This document shows, in pieces, positions 1 to 10,224 of a DNA stretch of 64,000 nucleotides. This DNA comes from Elymus sibiricus (Eukaryota; Streptophyta; Magnoliopsida; Poales; Poaceae), in assembly GCA_039707655.1 (NCBI GenBank), contig CM077671.1:244232595-244296594 (forward strand), in the 5' to 3' direction. The notes below the pieces were generated by a model that saw nothing but the letters and a program-made list of their open reading frames with translations, had not been told where the DNA came from and did no database searches. The translations under genes and the position numbers were made by a program. Numbering within the stretch: position 1 is the first letter of the stretch; every line of letters starts with the position of its first letter.

Positions 1-2292
1 ATGCTTCCATTCGACGTTTATTTTTACATTTTTCTGGAAGCGTCTTCTGCATCCTCTCAGTTGCGTAGCACCAACGATTCTGCACGGGCCCCCCCAATCG
101 TGCCTCGGTCGGGAGATGCAAAATCAAATGCTGCATTGGATTAAAGAAGCCCGGTGGAAAGATCTTCTCTAACTTGCAGATCAACTCTGGCGCCAACTCT
201 TCCAGTTCTTCTAGCAAGCCAGGCGATAGTTCTTTCGCACAAAGAACACGGAAGAAATAGCTCAGCTCTGCCAGTACTAGCCATTCATCCTCAGGGATAA
301 AGCCACGCAACATCACCGGCATTACCCGCTCAAGCCATATGTGCCAATCATGACTCTTGAGACCAAATATTTTCAATTTTTCAAGGCTCGCTCCCCTCTT
401 TAGATTCGCTGCATACCCATCGGGGAACATCAACTCCTTTTTCACCCACAGGATAATTTCCCTCATAGCTGGCCTTCCAAGATTGAACCATGCCTTTGGC
501 TTCGTCCAGTTCTGCTTTCCTTTCAGTTGTCGCATATTTTGTAGCGGTCTATCACATAGAGCCTCCTGATCAACTCTAGCCTTAGGATTATCCTTTGTTT
601 TCCCCTCTATGCCGAACAATGTACCAAAGAGGGCCTCGCCGACATTCTTTTCAGTGTGCATCACGTCGATGTTGTGTGGGCAAAGGAGGTCTTTGAAGTA
701 AGGCAGATCCCACAAGCATGTCTTGTGAGTCCAGGCGTGTTCGGAATTATACCCCTTGAAATACCCTGGACGCTCCGGATCCGGCTCGAGAGAGTTGAAC
801 TGATCCAGGGTCTGTTGGCCTGTCAACGCAGGTGGTGCAGAGTTTTTGACAACTCTACCTTTGATGAAGTTCTTCTTGTCTTTTCTGAACTTATGGCGAG
901 GATCCAGGAACTGTCTATGCATGTCGAAGCAAGAAAAGTTGCCACCCGCCTACAGCCGACGAAACTCAAGAGCTGCCTTGCATGTGGGGCACGGGAACCT
1001 TCCATGCACACACCAGCCAACGAATAGCGCATACGTCGGCAAGTCATGCATCGAGTACATGTACCACGCACGCATTAGGAAGTTTTTTTTGTAGCGGCGT
1101 CGTATGTCTTGATCCCATTATCCCAAGCTTCTTGCAGTTCATCCTTAAGCGGCTGCATGTACACATTCATATTCTTCCCCGGATAGTTGGGCCCCGGAAT
1201 TATCAACGTCAGGAAAATGTTCTTTCTTTGCATAATCTGTCCGGGGGGGAGATTGAGTGGAATGACAAATACAGGCCAACAACTGTATTGAGCTGCCATC
1301 ATACCAAACACATTGAACCCATCCGTGCTTATGGCGATTCGAGGATGCCTTGGATCTGCCGCTTTAGCATGATGTATTGCATTGAAGCGCTTCCACGCAA
1401 AAGCGTCCGATGTGTGTACCAACATCGGCTCCCCATCTGCATCTAGTTCGGTTCTTTTGCCCAATTTGTGCCATGTCATCTGTCTGGCCGTCTCTTCGAC
1501 CATGAAAAGACGTTGAAGTCTTGGTATGATTGGCATATACCGAAGAACATTAACTGGGATTTTTGTCTGACTCTTCTCACCCATACCGTTGTCTACCTCA
1601 ACATACCTGGAAGACTGGCAAACGGGACAATACTTCAAGTCCGCATACTCAAGCCTAAATAAGGCACATCCTTTCTCACAGGCATCTATCTTCTCATAGG
1701 GCATCTTAAGTGCACGGAGGATTTTGTCCGACTGGTACAGGTTTGCAGGCATTACATGGCCTTTGGGTAGAAAGCGTCCAAATAGTGTCATCATCGCGTC
1801 GTAGCATTCTCTGCCCAAGTTGAATTGAGCCTTCAGAGCCATTACTTGTGCGATGGCATCCAGCTGACAAAGCTCAGTGTGCTCGTGGAGAGGACGTTTT
1901 GAAGACTCCAACATATCATTGAAGGCCTTTGCAGATTCCTCCATCTCATCGTCCGAATCCCGAGCATCATCAAAGTCTTCCACCATGTCTTCCATCCCGG
2001 TACCATGCTCGTTGGTGCAACGACGGCCCTCCTCAGCTCTGGCACATTGGGCAGACTCACCATGAAATGTCCAGACCGTATAATCAGGCGTAAAACCCAA
2101 CTTCTGCAGGTGTTTGATCATTTCAAACTCGGACTTCTTATGAAAGTTGTCGCAGTCGACACAGGGGCACCAGTTTGTTTCCTGTCCATTTGCAAATGCG
2201 GATCTCACAAACCCCTTGGTTTTTCTTAGCCATTCATGGGTCATGTCTTTCTGACTAGTGTGACCGGTGTACATCCACGCACGATCACTCAT
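1..2292 (-). pseudogene. CACTA transposase (TNPD/TNP2-type), N-terminal part, frameshifted
   Basis: DDE-type transposase that would cut and rejoin CACTA ends in the nucleus. The ATG at 2292 opens 405 codons. Residues about 3-75 match the plant transposase-associated domain (W-x-F-V-R-S-A-F-A then CPCVDCDN). From about residue 200 on it matches Transposase_21/TNP2 (CPVCQSSRY, ISTDGFNVFGM, YSCWPVFVIPLNLPP, IPGPNYPGKNMNVYMQPL). The frame ends at 1075 right after a T8 run at 1083-1090. A one-base shift there continues the same domain (GWCVHGRFPCPTCKAALEF) down to position 1, through LPYFKDLLCPHNIDVMHTEKN and beyond. One in-frame TAG near 953 stands where CAG (Gln) is expected. So at least one frameshift and one nonsense change are present, and the C-terminus is outside the window. 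The start is chosen because the domain begins within three residues of this Met. The homopolymer shift could be a sequencing error. Confidence 0.9.
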
Positions 2293-2426
2293 CTTGCCTA
2301 GCTACTGGACACACAAGAAATATATACATAATTCAGCAAACCATATTCATCAGTTAATAGAGTTTGTCAGTTTTATTACGTCCATGCAACCTAGACGCTA
2401 GTAGGTAAAGATAGGTCCTAATCCCA

Positions 2427-2642
2427 CCCGAGTATGTGTAGATTGGGTTCGTTTTCCCATGCTCTGCTCCGGATCCGACGCAAAATTTCGGCAGCACCTC
2501 CCCGCTGTTCTCCTGATACACGTCTCGGCAATAAGCAGAGAGGATGTGTACCCGGAGAACAACAGGGAGGCACTGACGAAATTCTGCATCGGATCCTGAG
2601 CAGAGCATATGGGAAAACGAACCCAATCTACACATACTCGGG
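2427..2642. repeat. Large imperfect fold-back in the CACTA transposase leader
   Basis: The left arm from CCCGAGTATGTGTAGATTGG is mirrored by the right arm ending CCAATCTACACATACTCGGG. The arms run about 2427-2525 and 2545-2642, pairing over nearly 100 bases with scattered mismatches around a loop of roughly 20 bases. It lies 135-350 bases upstream of the transposase ATG on the minus strand, so it would fold within the 5' leader or promoter. Confidence 0.85.
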
Positions 2643-3062
2643 CTGTCCATGGATAACGTTGGACAATTCGAAAGAATCACCGTTATAAATATGCAAATGC
2701 ATGCATATTTATAGATGTAACCCTTTCGCATAGTGGTCACGCATACTGATGATTGACACCTATAGCTAGCAAGTTTCATCGGCACGAAGACCGGAACAGA
2801 GCAAATGAAGGGGGGAGGAGGAGATGTCATTTGTGCTCACCCACGAACGCAGGGGCGGAGCTCGTCGAACGCACGGGGAGGTCGTCGAACACGAGACCCT
2901 CGCAGCCCCGAAAGAACTGCACATTTAAATCCACCCGATCAACACAAATATATATGATGTTTTTCTTAACAAAATCGGGAAACATACTTCCTAACTCATA
3001 ATTCACAAATATATGACCCCATCAGCCTCTGGAAGGCCGAAGAGCACCTTTTCGGTCAACAG

Positions 3063-3555
3063 GAGGCCGAAGAGGTGTCGGGGGTCGGGGGTGTCGTGTC
3101 TGGGTGGCATGGTGTCGGGGTGTCGGGGTGTCGGGGTGTCGTGTCGGGGTCGGGGTGTCGGGGGGTGTCATGTCTGGGTGTCGTGGTGTCGGGGTGTCAG
3201 GGGTGTTGGGGTGTCGGGGTCGGGGTCGGGGTCGGGGTGTCGGGGGGTGTCGTGTCTGGGTGTCGTGGTGTCGCGGTGTCAGGGGTGTCGGGGTGTCGGG
3301 GTCGGGGTGCCGTGTCGGGGTCGGGGTGCCGTGTCGGTGTCGGGGTGTCGGGTCGGGGTCGGGGTCGGGGTGCCGTGCCGGGGTCGGGGTCGGGGTCGGG
3401 GTGTCGGGGTCGGGGTGTCGGGTTGGGGTCGGGTTGTCGGGTCGGGGTCGGGGTGCCGTGTTGGGGTCGGGATCGAGGTCGGGGTGTCGGGGTCGGGGTG
3501 TCGGGTCGGGGTCGGGTTGTCGGGTCGGGGTCGAGGTGCCGTGTCGGGGTCGGGG
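3063..3555. repeat. G-rich minisatellite of GGGGTGTC / GGGGTC units
   Basis: About 490 bases of head-to-tail GGGGTGTC, GGGGTC and GGGGTGCCGTGTC units, with hundreds of G on the plus strand and very little A. Runs of GGGG spaced by 2-4 bases could form G-quadruplexes. It lies inside the CACTA element between the fold-back and a pyrimidine tract. Long ORFs read through it (Gly/Val/Ser/Arg-rich) are simply the repeat translated. Confidence 0.9.
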
Positions 3556-3935
3556 TTTTTTCTCTTTTTTTCTTTTCTTCTTCTTCCTCTTCTTTCTTTT
3601 CTTCCTTTTCTTCCTTTTTTTTCCTTCTTCTTCTTCTTCTTCTTCATCCTTTCCTTTTTCCTCTTCTTCTTCTCCTCCTCTCCTCTTTTTTCTTCTTCTT
3701 CTTCATCTTCTTCTTTTTTCTTCTCCTCCTCCTCCTCTTCTTCTTCTTCCTTTCCTTTTTTCCTCTTCTTCTTCTCCTCCTCTCCTCTTTTTTTCTTCTT
3801 CTTCTTCTTCTTTTTTCTTCTCCTCCTCCTCTTCTTCTGTTTCTTCTTCTTATTATTATTTTTTGTTCTTTTTCTTTTTTATTTTTCCTTTTTTTTTCAT
3901 CTTCGTTTCTTCTTTTTGTTCTTCTAGGTTTTTTT
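3556..3935. repeat. Pyrimidine (TTC/TTTC/CTC) low-complexity tract
   Basis: About 380 bases almost purely C and T on the plus strand, in imperfect TTC, TCC and TTTTTC units. It directly abuts the G-rich minisatellite, so the plus strand switches from G/T-rich to C/T-rich within one base step. It is internal to the CACTA element. No gene is visible. Confidence 0.9.
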
Positions 3936-4425
3936 TCTACCTAAATGTCTAAATATTTTTTCCTATTTACCCAAATACCTAAACAACTATTTGCAAAACA
4001 TCTAAAAACAGAAAACTAAAAATCTAATTAGAAAAACAGAAAAAAAAATTAAAAGCGGGGCAGGGGAAGCTCACTAGAGAGGGGCAGGGGGCAGGGCGGC
4101 CGGCGGCGAGGAGAGGAGGCCGCCGGGGAGGGGGCGGCGGCGGCAGGAGGGCCGTGAGGAGGGGGCGGCGCCGCGGTGGTGGAGGTGCGCCACGGGGAGG
4201 GGGGCAGGCGGTGGTGGAGGGCGGGGAGGGGGTGGCGGCGGCGGTGAGAGAGGGGGGAGGGGGCGGCGGCGAGAGGGCGGGGAGGGGGCGGCAAGAGGGC
4301 GGGGAGGGGGCGGCGGCGGCGGCGGTGAGAGAGGGGAACGGGCGCGGGTGTGAGAGAGAGAGAGGTGAGAGAAAGAGAGAGAGGCGGGAGGTGCGGCCGG
4401 GGGGATGGCGAAAATTAAGCCCCCT
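3936..4425. other. CACTA interior: AT-rich spacer then purine-rich GC block, no gene seen
   Basis: 3936-4050 is AT-rich non-coding. 4055-4400 is GGCGGC/GGGGAGG-rich, with GAGA runs near 4348-4380. ORFs on both strands through the GC block are Pro/Ser- or Gly/Arg-rich low-complexity translations without a domain. I see no gene here. Confidence 0.7.
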
Positions 4426-4797
4426 CTTTGCCGTCTGCCAGCAGACGGCAAAGAGGGGGGCCGTTAGCCCGTCCCCGCCGTTACACTGTGGGGCCCCCCT
4501 CACCTCTTTGCCGTCTGCTGGCAGACGGCAAAGAGTTCTTTGCCGTCTGCCAGCAGACGGCAAAGAAGTGGCCCGTGTGACCTGGCAAGTGCAGTACCAA
4601 GTGGGGCCCACTTTGGCAAAGAACTCTTTGCCGTCTGCCAGCAGACGGCAAAGAAGAGAAGATGGCAAAGAGCCTCTTTGCCATCAGCATGTTCTTTGCC
4701 GTCTGCTTTATAAAAGCAGACGGCAAATATCCTCTTTGCCATCTGCCAGCAGACGGCAAAGAGCTGGCAGATGGCAAAGTCCCTGATTCCAGTAGTG
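4426..4797. repeat. CACTA subterminal repeat array and terminal inverted repeat
   Basis: Six copies of the 12-mer TTTGCCGTCTGC arranged as palindromes with GCAGACGGCAAA. They lie near 4427-4457, 4505-4535, 4536-4566, 4625-4656, 4693-4730 (arms separated by TTTATAAAA) and 4733-4780. In En/Spm such motifs are the binding sites of the TNPA-type protein. The terminus itself is the 4797 end CACTACTGG on the minus strand. Confidence 0.9.
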
Positions 4798-4800
4798 CTT

Positions 4801-5827
4801 CCCAGGGAGGCGACAACTTATGCATATCTGACTGGTCTTGAATCAGCCGGAGTACTAAGTCGCCTTCTTGAAACGTCCGGGTCTTGACCCTGCGGCTATG
4901 ATAGCGACGCAAGTCTTGTTGATAAATCGCCGACCGAGCAGCTGCAAGATCCCGTTCTTCGTCCAAGGCATCCAAAGCATCCTGATGCGCCGCCTCATTA
5001 TCAGCTTCCACGTAAGCCGCCACTCTGGGCGAGTCATGACGAATATCACTGGGGAGAACAGCCTCCGCGCCATAAACCAAGAAGAAAGGCGTATAACCCG
5101 TAGACCTGTTGGGGGTGGTTCTTATGCTCCAAAGAACAGACGGCAACTCCTCCACCCAACAACCCGGCGTGCGCTCCAAAGGAACCATGAGCCGGGGCTT
5201 TATACCTCTCAAAATTTCCTGGTTAGCACGCTCAGCTTGACCATTAGACTGCGGGTGAGCTACCGAAGATACATCAAGACGGATATGCTCCTCATCACAG
5301 AACTCCTTCATAGCCCCCTTAGACAAGTTAGTACCATTATCAGTGATGATACTATGAGGATAACCAAACCCAAAAATCAGCTTTTTGATGAACTGAATTG
5401 TTGTTGCTGCATCACACTTGCTGACCGGCTTAGCCTCGACCCACTTAGTAAACTTGTCAACCGCCACCAAGAGGTGGGTCTTTTTGTCCTTAGACCTCTT
5501 AAAAGTTCCCACCATATCAAGCCCCCAGACTGCAAACGGCCAAGTGATTGGAATCATCCGCAACTCTTGAGCCGGCACATGGGCACGTCGTCCAAATTTC
5601 TGGCACCCGTCACACTTACTGACCAAGTACTCTGCATCTTTATGAGCCGTCAGCCAGTAAAAACCGTGTCGAAAAGCCTTAACCACCAAAGATTTTGACA
5701 AGGCGTGATGACCACATTCACCGGCATGAATCTCATGTAAGATTTCCCGGCCCTCATCAGGAGAAACACATCGCTGAAAGACGCCAGTAACGCTGCGCCT
5801 GTGTAACTCGCCATTGACAATAGTCAT
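4801..5827 (-). pseudogene. G1 integrase, cut by CACTA insertion
   Basis: Retroviral-type integrase that would insert the G1 cDNA. The N-terminal HHCC zinc finger is visible (H-x-GECGHH ... C-x2-C in LVSKCDGCQKFGR). The catalytic core has LDMVGTF with the first Asp, ITDNGTNLSKG with the second Asp, and SNGQAERANQEIL with the catalytic Glu. The C-terminal part reaches KLSPPWE at 4801 and then runs into CACTA sequence, where the frame continues as nonsense for about 100 codons. The integrase tail is therefore lost in this window. Upstream it is separated from the RNase H frame by a stop at 5828-5848. Confidence 0.93.
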
Positions 5828-5848
5828 GGATTTAGACCGCCTTATGAT

Positions 5849-6688
5849 CTACCGTGCCAGAGTCTCATCTTGAGTTAACTCGCCGCGGGTCAGGTATGCC
5901 AGATAAGGCAATGTCCAATCCGGGATCGCGCGAAGAGCCGCCACCAATTGCCCTTCCGGGTTAGGTATAGCCAAATCCTCCTCCGATGGTAACTTGACCG
6001 ATGGGTGATGCAACACGTCCAAGAACACATTAGGCGGCACCGGCTTACGCTGAGACCCCAGCCTTGATAATGCGTCAGCCGCCTCATTCTTCCGTCGGTC
6101 AATATGATCCACCTGATAGCCTTTAAAGTGGCCAGCAATAACATCAACCGCCTGACGATAAGCCGCCATACGAGGGTCCTTAGAATCCCACGTGCCAGAG
6201 ACTTGTTGAGCCACCAGGTCTGAGTCGCCAAAACATCTGACCCTGCTCAAGTTCATCTCCTTGGCCACCCGGAGCCCATGAAGCAAAGCCTCGTATTCTG
6301 CTGCATTGTTAGTACAAGGAAACATTAGCCTCAAAACATAACAGAATTTGTCACCTCGTGGGGAAGTTTAAACAACTCCAGCCCCCGAGCCTTCCAATTG
6401 CCTGGATCCATCAAAGTGAATCGTCCAATAAGTATTGTCTGGCTTTTCCTCAGGTATTTGACACTCTGTCCAGTCATTGATAAAATCCACCAGGGCTTGA
6501 GATTTGATAGCCGTCTGGGGCACATATTTTAAATTGAGAGGCCCAAGCTCAATTGCCCATTTAGCAATCCTTCCAGTGGCTTCTCTGTTCTGAATGATAT
6601 CTCCCAACGGAGCAGAGCTGACCACTGTGATCGGGTGACCAAGAAAATAATGCTTCAGCTTGCGATTGGCCATGAACACCCCAAGCAC
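5849..6688 (-). pseudogene. G1 RT connection and RNase H, two frames
   Basis: Two overlapping frames (6368-6688, then 5849-6334). The first carries the RT-RNase H connection (IAKWAIELGPLNLKYVPQT) and the first RNase H Asp in IHFDGSRQLEGSGAGVV. The second supplies NNAAEYEALLHGL with the catalytic Glu and FGDSDLVAQQVSG with the next Asp, as in plant gypsy RNase H. A frameshift near 6340-6370 separates them and a stop near 6690-6706 cuts them from RT. It would have degraded the RNA template during reverse transcription. Confidence 0.88.
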
Positions 6689-6706
6689 CAGCTTTTGCCA
6701 ATGTGG

Positions 6707-7798
6707 TTATCTTTGCTTAGACTCCGTTAAGACTTCACTGACATAATAAACCGGCCGCTGAACTGGATATTCCTTACCCGCCTCCTTGCGCTCCACCACA
6801 ACTGCAGCACTGACAGCCCTGTTGTTAGCCGCCACATATAAGAGCAGAGGCTCCTTTTCCACGGGAGCGGCCAGAGCAGGTGGCTCAGTCAATTTCTTTT
6901 TGAGCGCCTCAAACGCTTCAGTAGCCGCATCACTCCAGACGAAATCGTCTGTCTTCTTCATCATCTGGTATAGAGGAATAACTTTCTCACCCAGGCGGCT
7001 TATAAACCGGCTTAGTGCAGGAACACGACCCGCCAGGCGCTGAACATCATATATACACGCCGGCTTAGACAAAGAAGTGATGGCCTTTATCTTGTCCGGG
7101 TTAGCCTCAATGCCACGCTCAGAGACCAAAAATCCCAAGAGCTTGCCTGCGGGTACAGCGAACACACATTTTGTCGGGTTAAGCATCATCTTGTAAACCC
7201 ACAGATTGTCAAAAGTTTCTTTCAAATCAGCTAGCAGAGTCTCCTTCTTCCTTGACTTGACCACAATATCATCCACATAAGCATGAACATTGCGCCCAAT
7301 TTGTCCATGAAGACAATTCTGCACACAACGCTGGTAAGTCGCCTGGGCACTCTTGAGTTCGAAAGGCATAGACACATACTAGAAAGCTCCAAAAGGTGTA
7401 ATGAAAGATTTCTTCTCTTGGTCTTTGACTACCATCTTGATCTGATGATAACCTGAATAAGCATCCAGGAAGCATAGACTCTCACAACCCGCCGTTGCAT
7501 CAATCATTTGATCGATACGGGGGAGAGCAAAAGGGTCAACCGGACACGCCTTGTTAAGATCTGTGTAATCCACGCACATGCGCCACGTGCCGTTCTTCTT
7601 GAGTACTAACACCGGGTTAGCTAACCACTCCGGGTGAAAAACTTCAACGATGAACCCTGCTGCCAAGAGCCGGGCCACCTCTTCCCCAATAGCCTTATGC
7701 CTCTCCTCATTGAAGCGACAGAGGAACTGTTTGACCGGCTTAAACTTAGGAACCACATTAAGGTGGTGCTTAGCGAATTCTCTCGGTACACCCGGCAT
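6707..7798 (-). pseudogene. G1 reverse transcriptase, two frames
   Basis: The fingers region is at 7379-7798 (NPVLVLKKNGTWRMCVDYTD, FLDAYSGYHQIKM, FITPFGAF). The palm and thumb are at 6707-7375 (MPFELKSAQATYQRCVQ, YVDDIVVKSRK with the Asp pair). A single stop at 7376-7378 separates two halves that are otherwise contiguous in the family order. The motif set and spacing are those of gypsy RT, with YVDD rather than the retroviral YMDD. Decayed, no longer translatable as one product. Confidence 0.92.
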
Positions 7799-7861
7799 GT
7801 CAGAAGGCTTCCATGCAAAGATGTCCCGATTCTCACGGATGAATTCGATGAGCGCGCTTTC

Positions 7862-8494
7862 CTATTTGGGATCCATATTAGCCCCAATAGTGAACTGCTG
7901 TGATGAGTCGCCAGGCGTGAAATCCACTAGCTTGGTATCTTCTGCCACAAACTTGAGGGGCGGCTCAGATTCCGTGCTAGGCTTTTTTAGCGGGGTCATA
8001 TCTGCCGGGTCAACATTCTCCTTATAAAACTTGAGTTCCGCCTCCGCACAACTCGACTCTGCATACGCTGCATCACCTTCCTCACACTCAAGAGTTGTCT
8101 TCCGATCACCATGTACAGTAATCGTCCCCTTTAAACTGGGCATCTTGAGCTGTAAGTAAACATAGCAAGGTCTAGCCATGAACTTGGCGTAAGCCGGCCG
8201 TCCAAACAGAGCGTGGTACGGGCTCTTGATCTTGACCACCTCGAACCATAAGGATTCCACCCTGTAGTTGAATTCATCGCCAAAAGCTACCTCCAAGGAA
8301 ATCTTTCCAACTAGATAAGCCGACTTTCCGGGCACCACGCCATGAAAAACCGTTGAAGAGGGTTTAAGATCCTTATCAAGCAAATTCATCCGGCGGAAAG
8401 TGTCATAATACAGGATGTTGATGCTGCTGCCACCATCCATAAGTACCTTGGTGAACACATATCCTCCTACTTGGGGGGCTACTACCAAAGCCAA
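7862..8494 (-). pseudogene. G1 aspartic protease region
   Basis: The frame of 210 codons opens with VGGYVFTKVLMDGGSSINIL. The D-G-G-S-S active-site variant (in place of D-T/S-G) is known for Tat-type plant gypsy polyproteins. Downstream residues (GKISLEVAFGDEFNYRVESL, FGRPAYAKFMA) fit the retropepsin fold followed by the linker to RT. It would process the Gag-Pol polyprotein in the virus-like particle. It is separated from gag by stops around 8495-8557 and from RT by a stop near 7800-7860. Confidence 0.85.
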
Positions 8495-8557
8495 CTGTCC
8501 CGGGTTATCAACGCGCGGCGGGTGATCCTCCCTGCTCCAAGTTATGTCATACTCAGA

Positions 8558-10219
8558 CTACTTCATATATTGCGGGAGAGCCGGCATGACCGCATTAATC
8601 GCCCGCTTGCGCACCTTCTGATCTCGCTTGTCAAGGCTTGTTGTAAAAACATGATACTGGCCTCCACTAAGCTGCTTCGGGTTACTCTGATACCCGGACT
8701 GGTTGTTTAGTTGCTGACCTCCTTTGCCAGATTGTTGGTTATTACCACCATGATTTCCTTGGCCTTGATAACCAGAACCTGAGCCGCCTGCGCCAAAGCC
8801 GGACCCATGAGAGCCGGATCCTGACCCGCCGGACGGTCCACCGCCGCCACCTTGATGTTGGTTAACGCTGTAATTTCGAAACTCCCGCATGATCCAACAA
8901 TCCTTCCAGGCATGAGAGGATGGCTTATCGGGAAGGCTATGCTTCGGGAAAGGAACATTCAACATCGCCTCTATATCAATAGGCTTGTGTTTAGCGAAAG
9001 GCGGCTTGCCGCTCCCCTTGCCACGGTTATTCCCAGCACTGGTGTTGGCCACTAAATCTGACCCGCCGTCCTGGTGTTTCCGCTTTCCGCCATTGCCATT
9101 ATTGTTATTTCCTCCCCCATTCTGCGGTTGACTCTTGCCATTGTTATTCTTCTTACCCTTGTCCGATTTCTCATCATCGGAACCAGGGTCCTTCGTGCTG
9201 TCCGAGTCCGCATACTTGGTGAGAGCCGCCATGAGTTCCCCCATATCCTGGCATGTACGTTTGAGCCGGCCAAGCTTCTGCTTCAGGGGCACAAACTGGC
9301 AATTCTTCTCCAGAATAAGGACCGCTTGAGCCGCCGTAATGTTATCAGAAGAGTGGATGATGGTTGAGAACCGCCGGACCCAATGTTGAGCCGACTCGTC
9401 CTCACGCTGCACGCAATGATCCGAATCCACAATTGTCATGGACTGCTTGCACGTTCCCTTGAAATTCTTGATGAACTTCGCCTTCAACTCAGCCTAGGAA
9501 TTAATGGTGTTGGGTGGTAAACCCTTCAACCACGTGCGAGCCGGCCCTTCCGGCATCATGATGAAATACTTGGCGCATACTGCATCACTGACGTCTAACA
9601 TCTCCATGGCTAGTTCATAGCTTTCGATCCAAGCTTCTGGAGGCATATCAGCGGTATAGTTGGGCACCTTGCGAGGTCCCTTGAAGTCCTTCGGCAGGCT
9701 CTCGTTTTCGCAAAGCCGGCACTAAGCACGGCACTCCCACAGCCCTTGAGATTACTCCAGCTCCTACCGAAACGGAACGCGCTACTGTGGGTTCTTGATA
9801 AGCCACCGCAGCTGCCAATGCTGCCGCCTCTCGCTGCGCTCTTGCCCAATCCACCAGCGGCTGAGCATCAAGAGCCGGCTGATCATCTCGAGGCGGGTTT
9901 CGACATCGCTCACTGCTAGAGACCGCCGGTGACTCTAAACGCTGGCTGTAGCTGCGGCTCGGGATGGGGGTTGAGTGCACGCGACTCCGGCTGTAAGTAT
10001 ATTTCTCTTGCTGGGCCACCACTGTCTGTAAGTATCCAATGGCGTTCCGCACTTCCTCTGCGAAAGGCGTCCCATCAGGGATGGGGATCGTGCCAAGTCT
10101 GGTCGCCGCTGTTACCATGTTCTCCGCCGGGTTAGAATAATGACCTGGTGGTGTTGGAAAAGACTGTGGCGGGGTCTGGTTCCTGCGGGGCAGGTCTGGC
10201 TGCCGATGCTGAACCGCCG
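8558..10219 (-). pseudogene. G1 gag, C-terminal two thirds
   Basis: Two frames: 9648-10,118 (IPIPDGTPFAEEVRNAIGYL, Ala-rich) and 8558-9487 (ESAQHWVRRFSTIIHSSDNI, a retrotransposon-gag signature, then an Asn/Gly-rich linker and WKDCWIMREF). Gag would form the cytoplasmic virus-like particle. A TAG near 9494 and a frameshift around 9490-9720 break it. At 10,219 the reading passes through the CCCTG target duplication into element S1 and resumes at 17,268. A CCHC knuckle is not clearly visible. Confidence 0.8.
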
Positions 10220-10224
10220 CCCTG

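Larger units (their letters stand above)
1..4797 (-). mobile_element. CACTA (En/Spm, DTC) DNA transposon, 5' portion, runs off left edge
   Basis: The right terminus is exact. Read on the minus strand, position 4797 begins CACTACTGGAATCAGGG, the canonical CACTA end, followed inward by TTTGCCGTCTGC subterminal palindromes. The insertion point splits the integrase ORF of the gypsy element G1, whose minus-strand sequence reads TGGGAAG up to 4798. So 4798-4800 (CTT, minus AAG) is the probable 3 bp target duplication, but its partner lies outside the window. Going inward from 4797 the element holds the subterminal repeats, a G-rich then a pyrimidine-rich low-complexity block, a large fold-back, and a transposase reading left to position 1. 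The other terminus is not in the window. It resembles Triticeae Caspar/Jorge-type CACTAs (from memory). Confidence 0.93.

Noticed and set aside
3013..3952. Three overlapping ORFs of about 280-300 codons (Gly/Val/Arg then Phe/Ser/Leu-rich)
   Set aside because: Pure translation of the G-rich minisatellite and pyrimidine tract; open in all three frames, no domain.
4024..4786. Pro/Ser-rich and Gly/Arg-rich ORFs around the CACTA end
   Set aside because: Low-complexity GC block plus TTTGCCGTCTGC repeats; overlapping frames on both strands, inside a transposon.
4426..4797. Regularly repeated palindromes suggestive of a CRISPR-like array
   Set aside because: Irregular spacing, no unique spacers of constant length; these are CACTA subterminal repeats in a plant genome.
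4868..5698. 276-codon plus-strand ORF
   Set aside because: Antisense shadow of the G1 integrase, which has clear HHCC and DDE motifs on the other strand.
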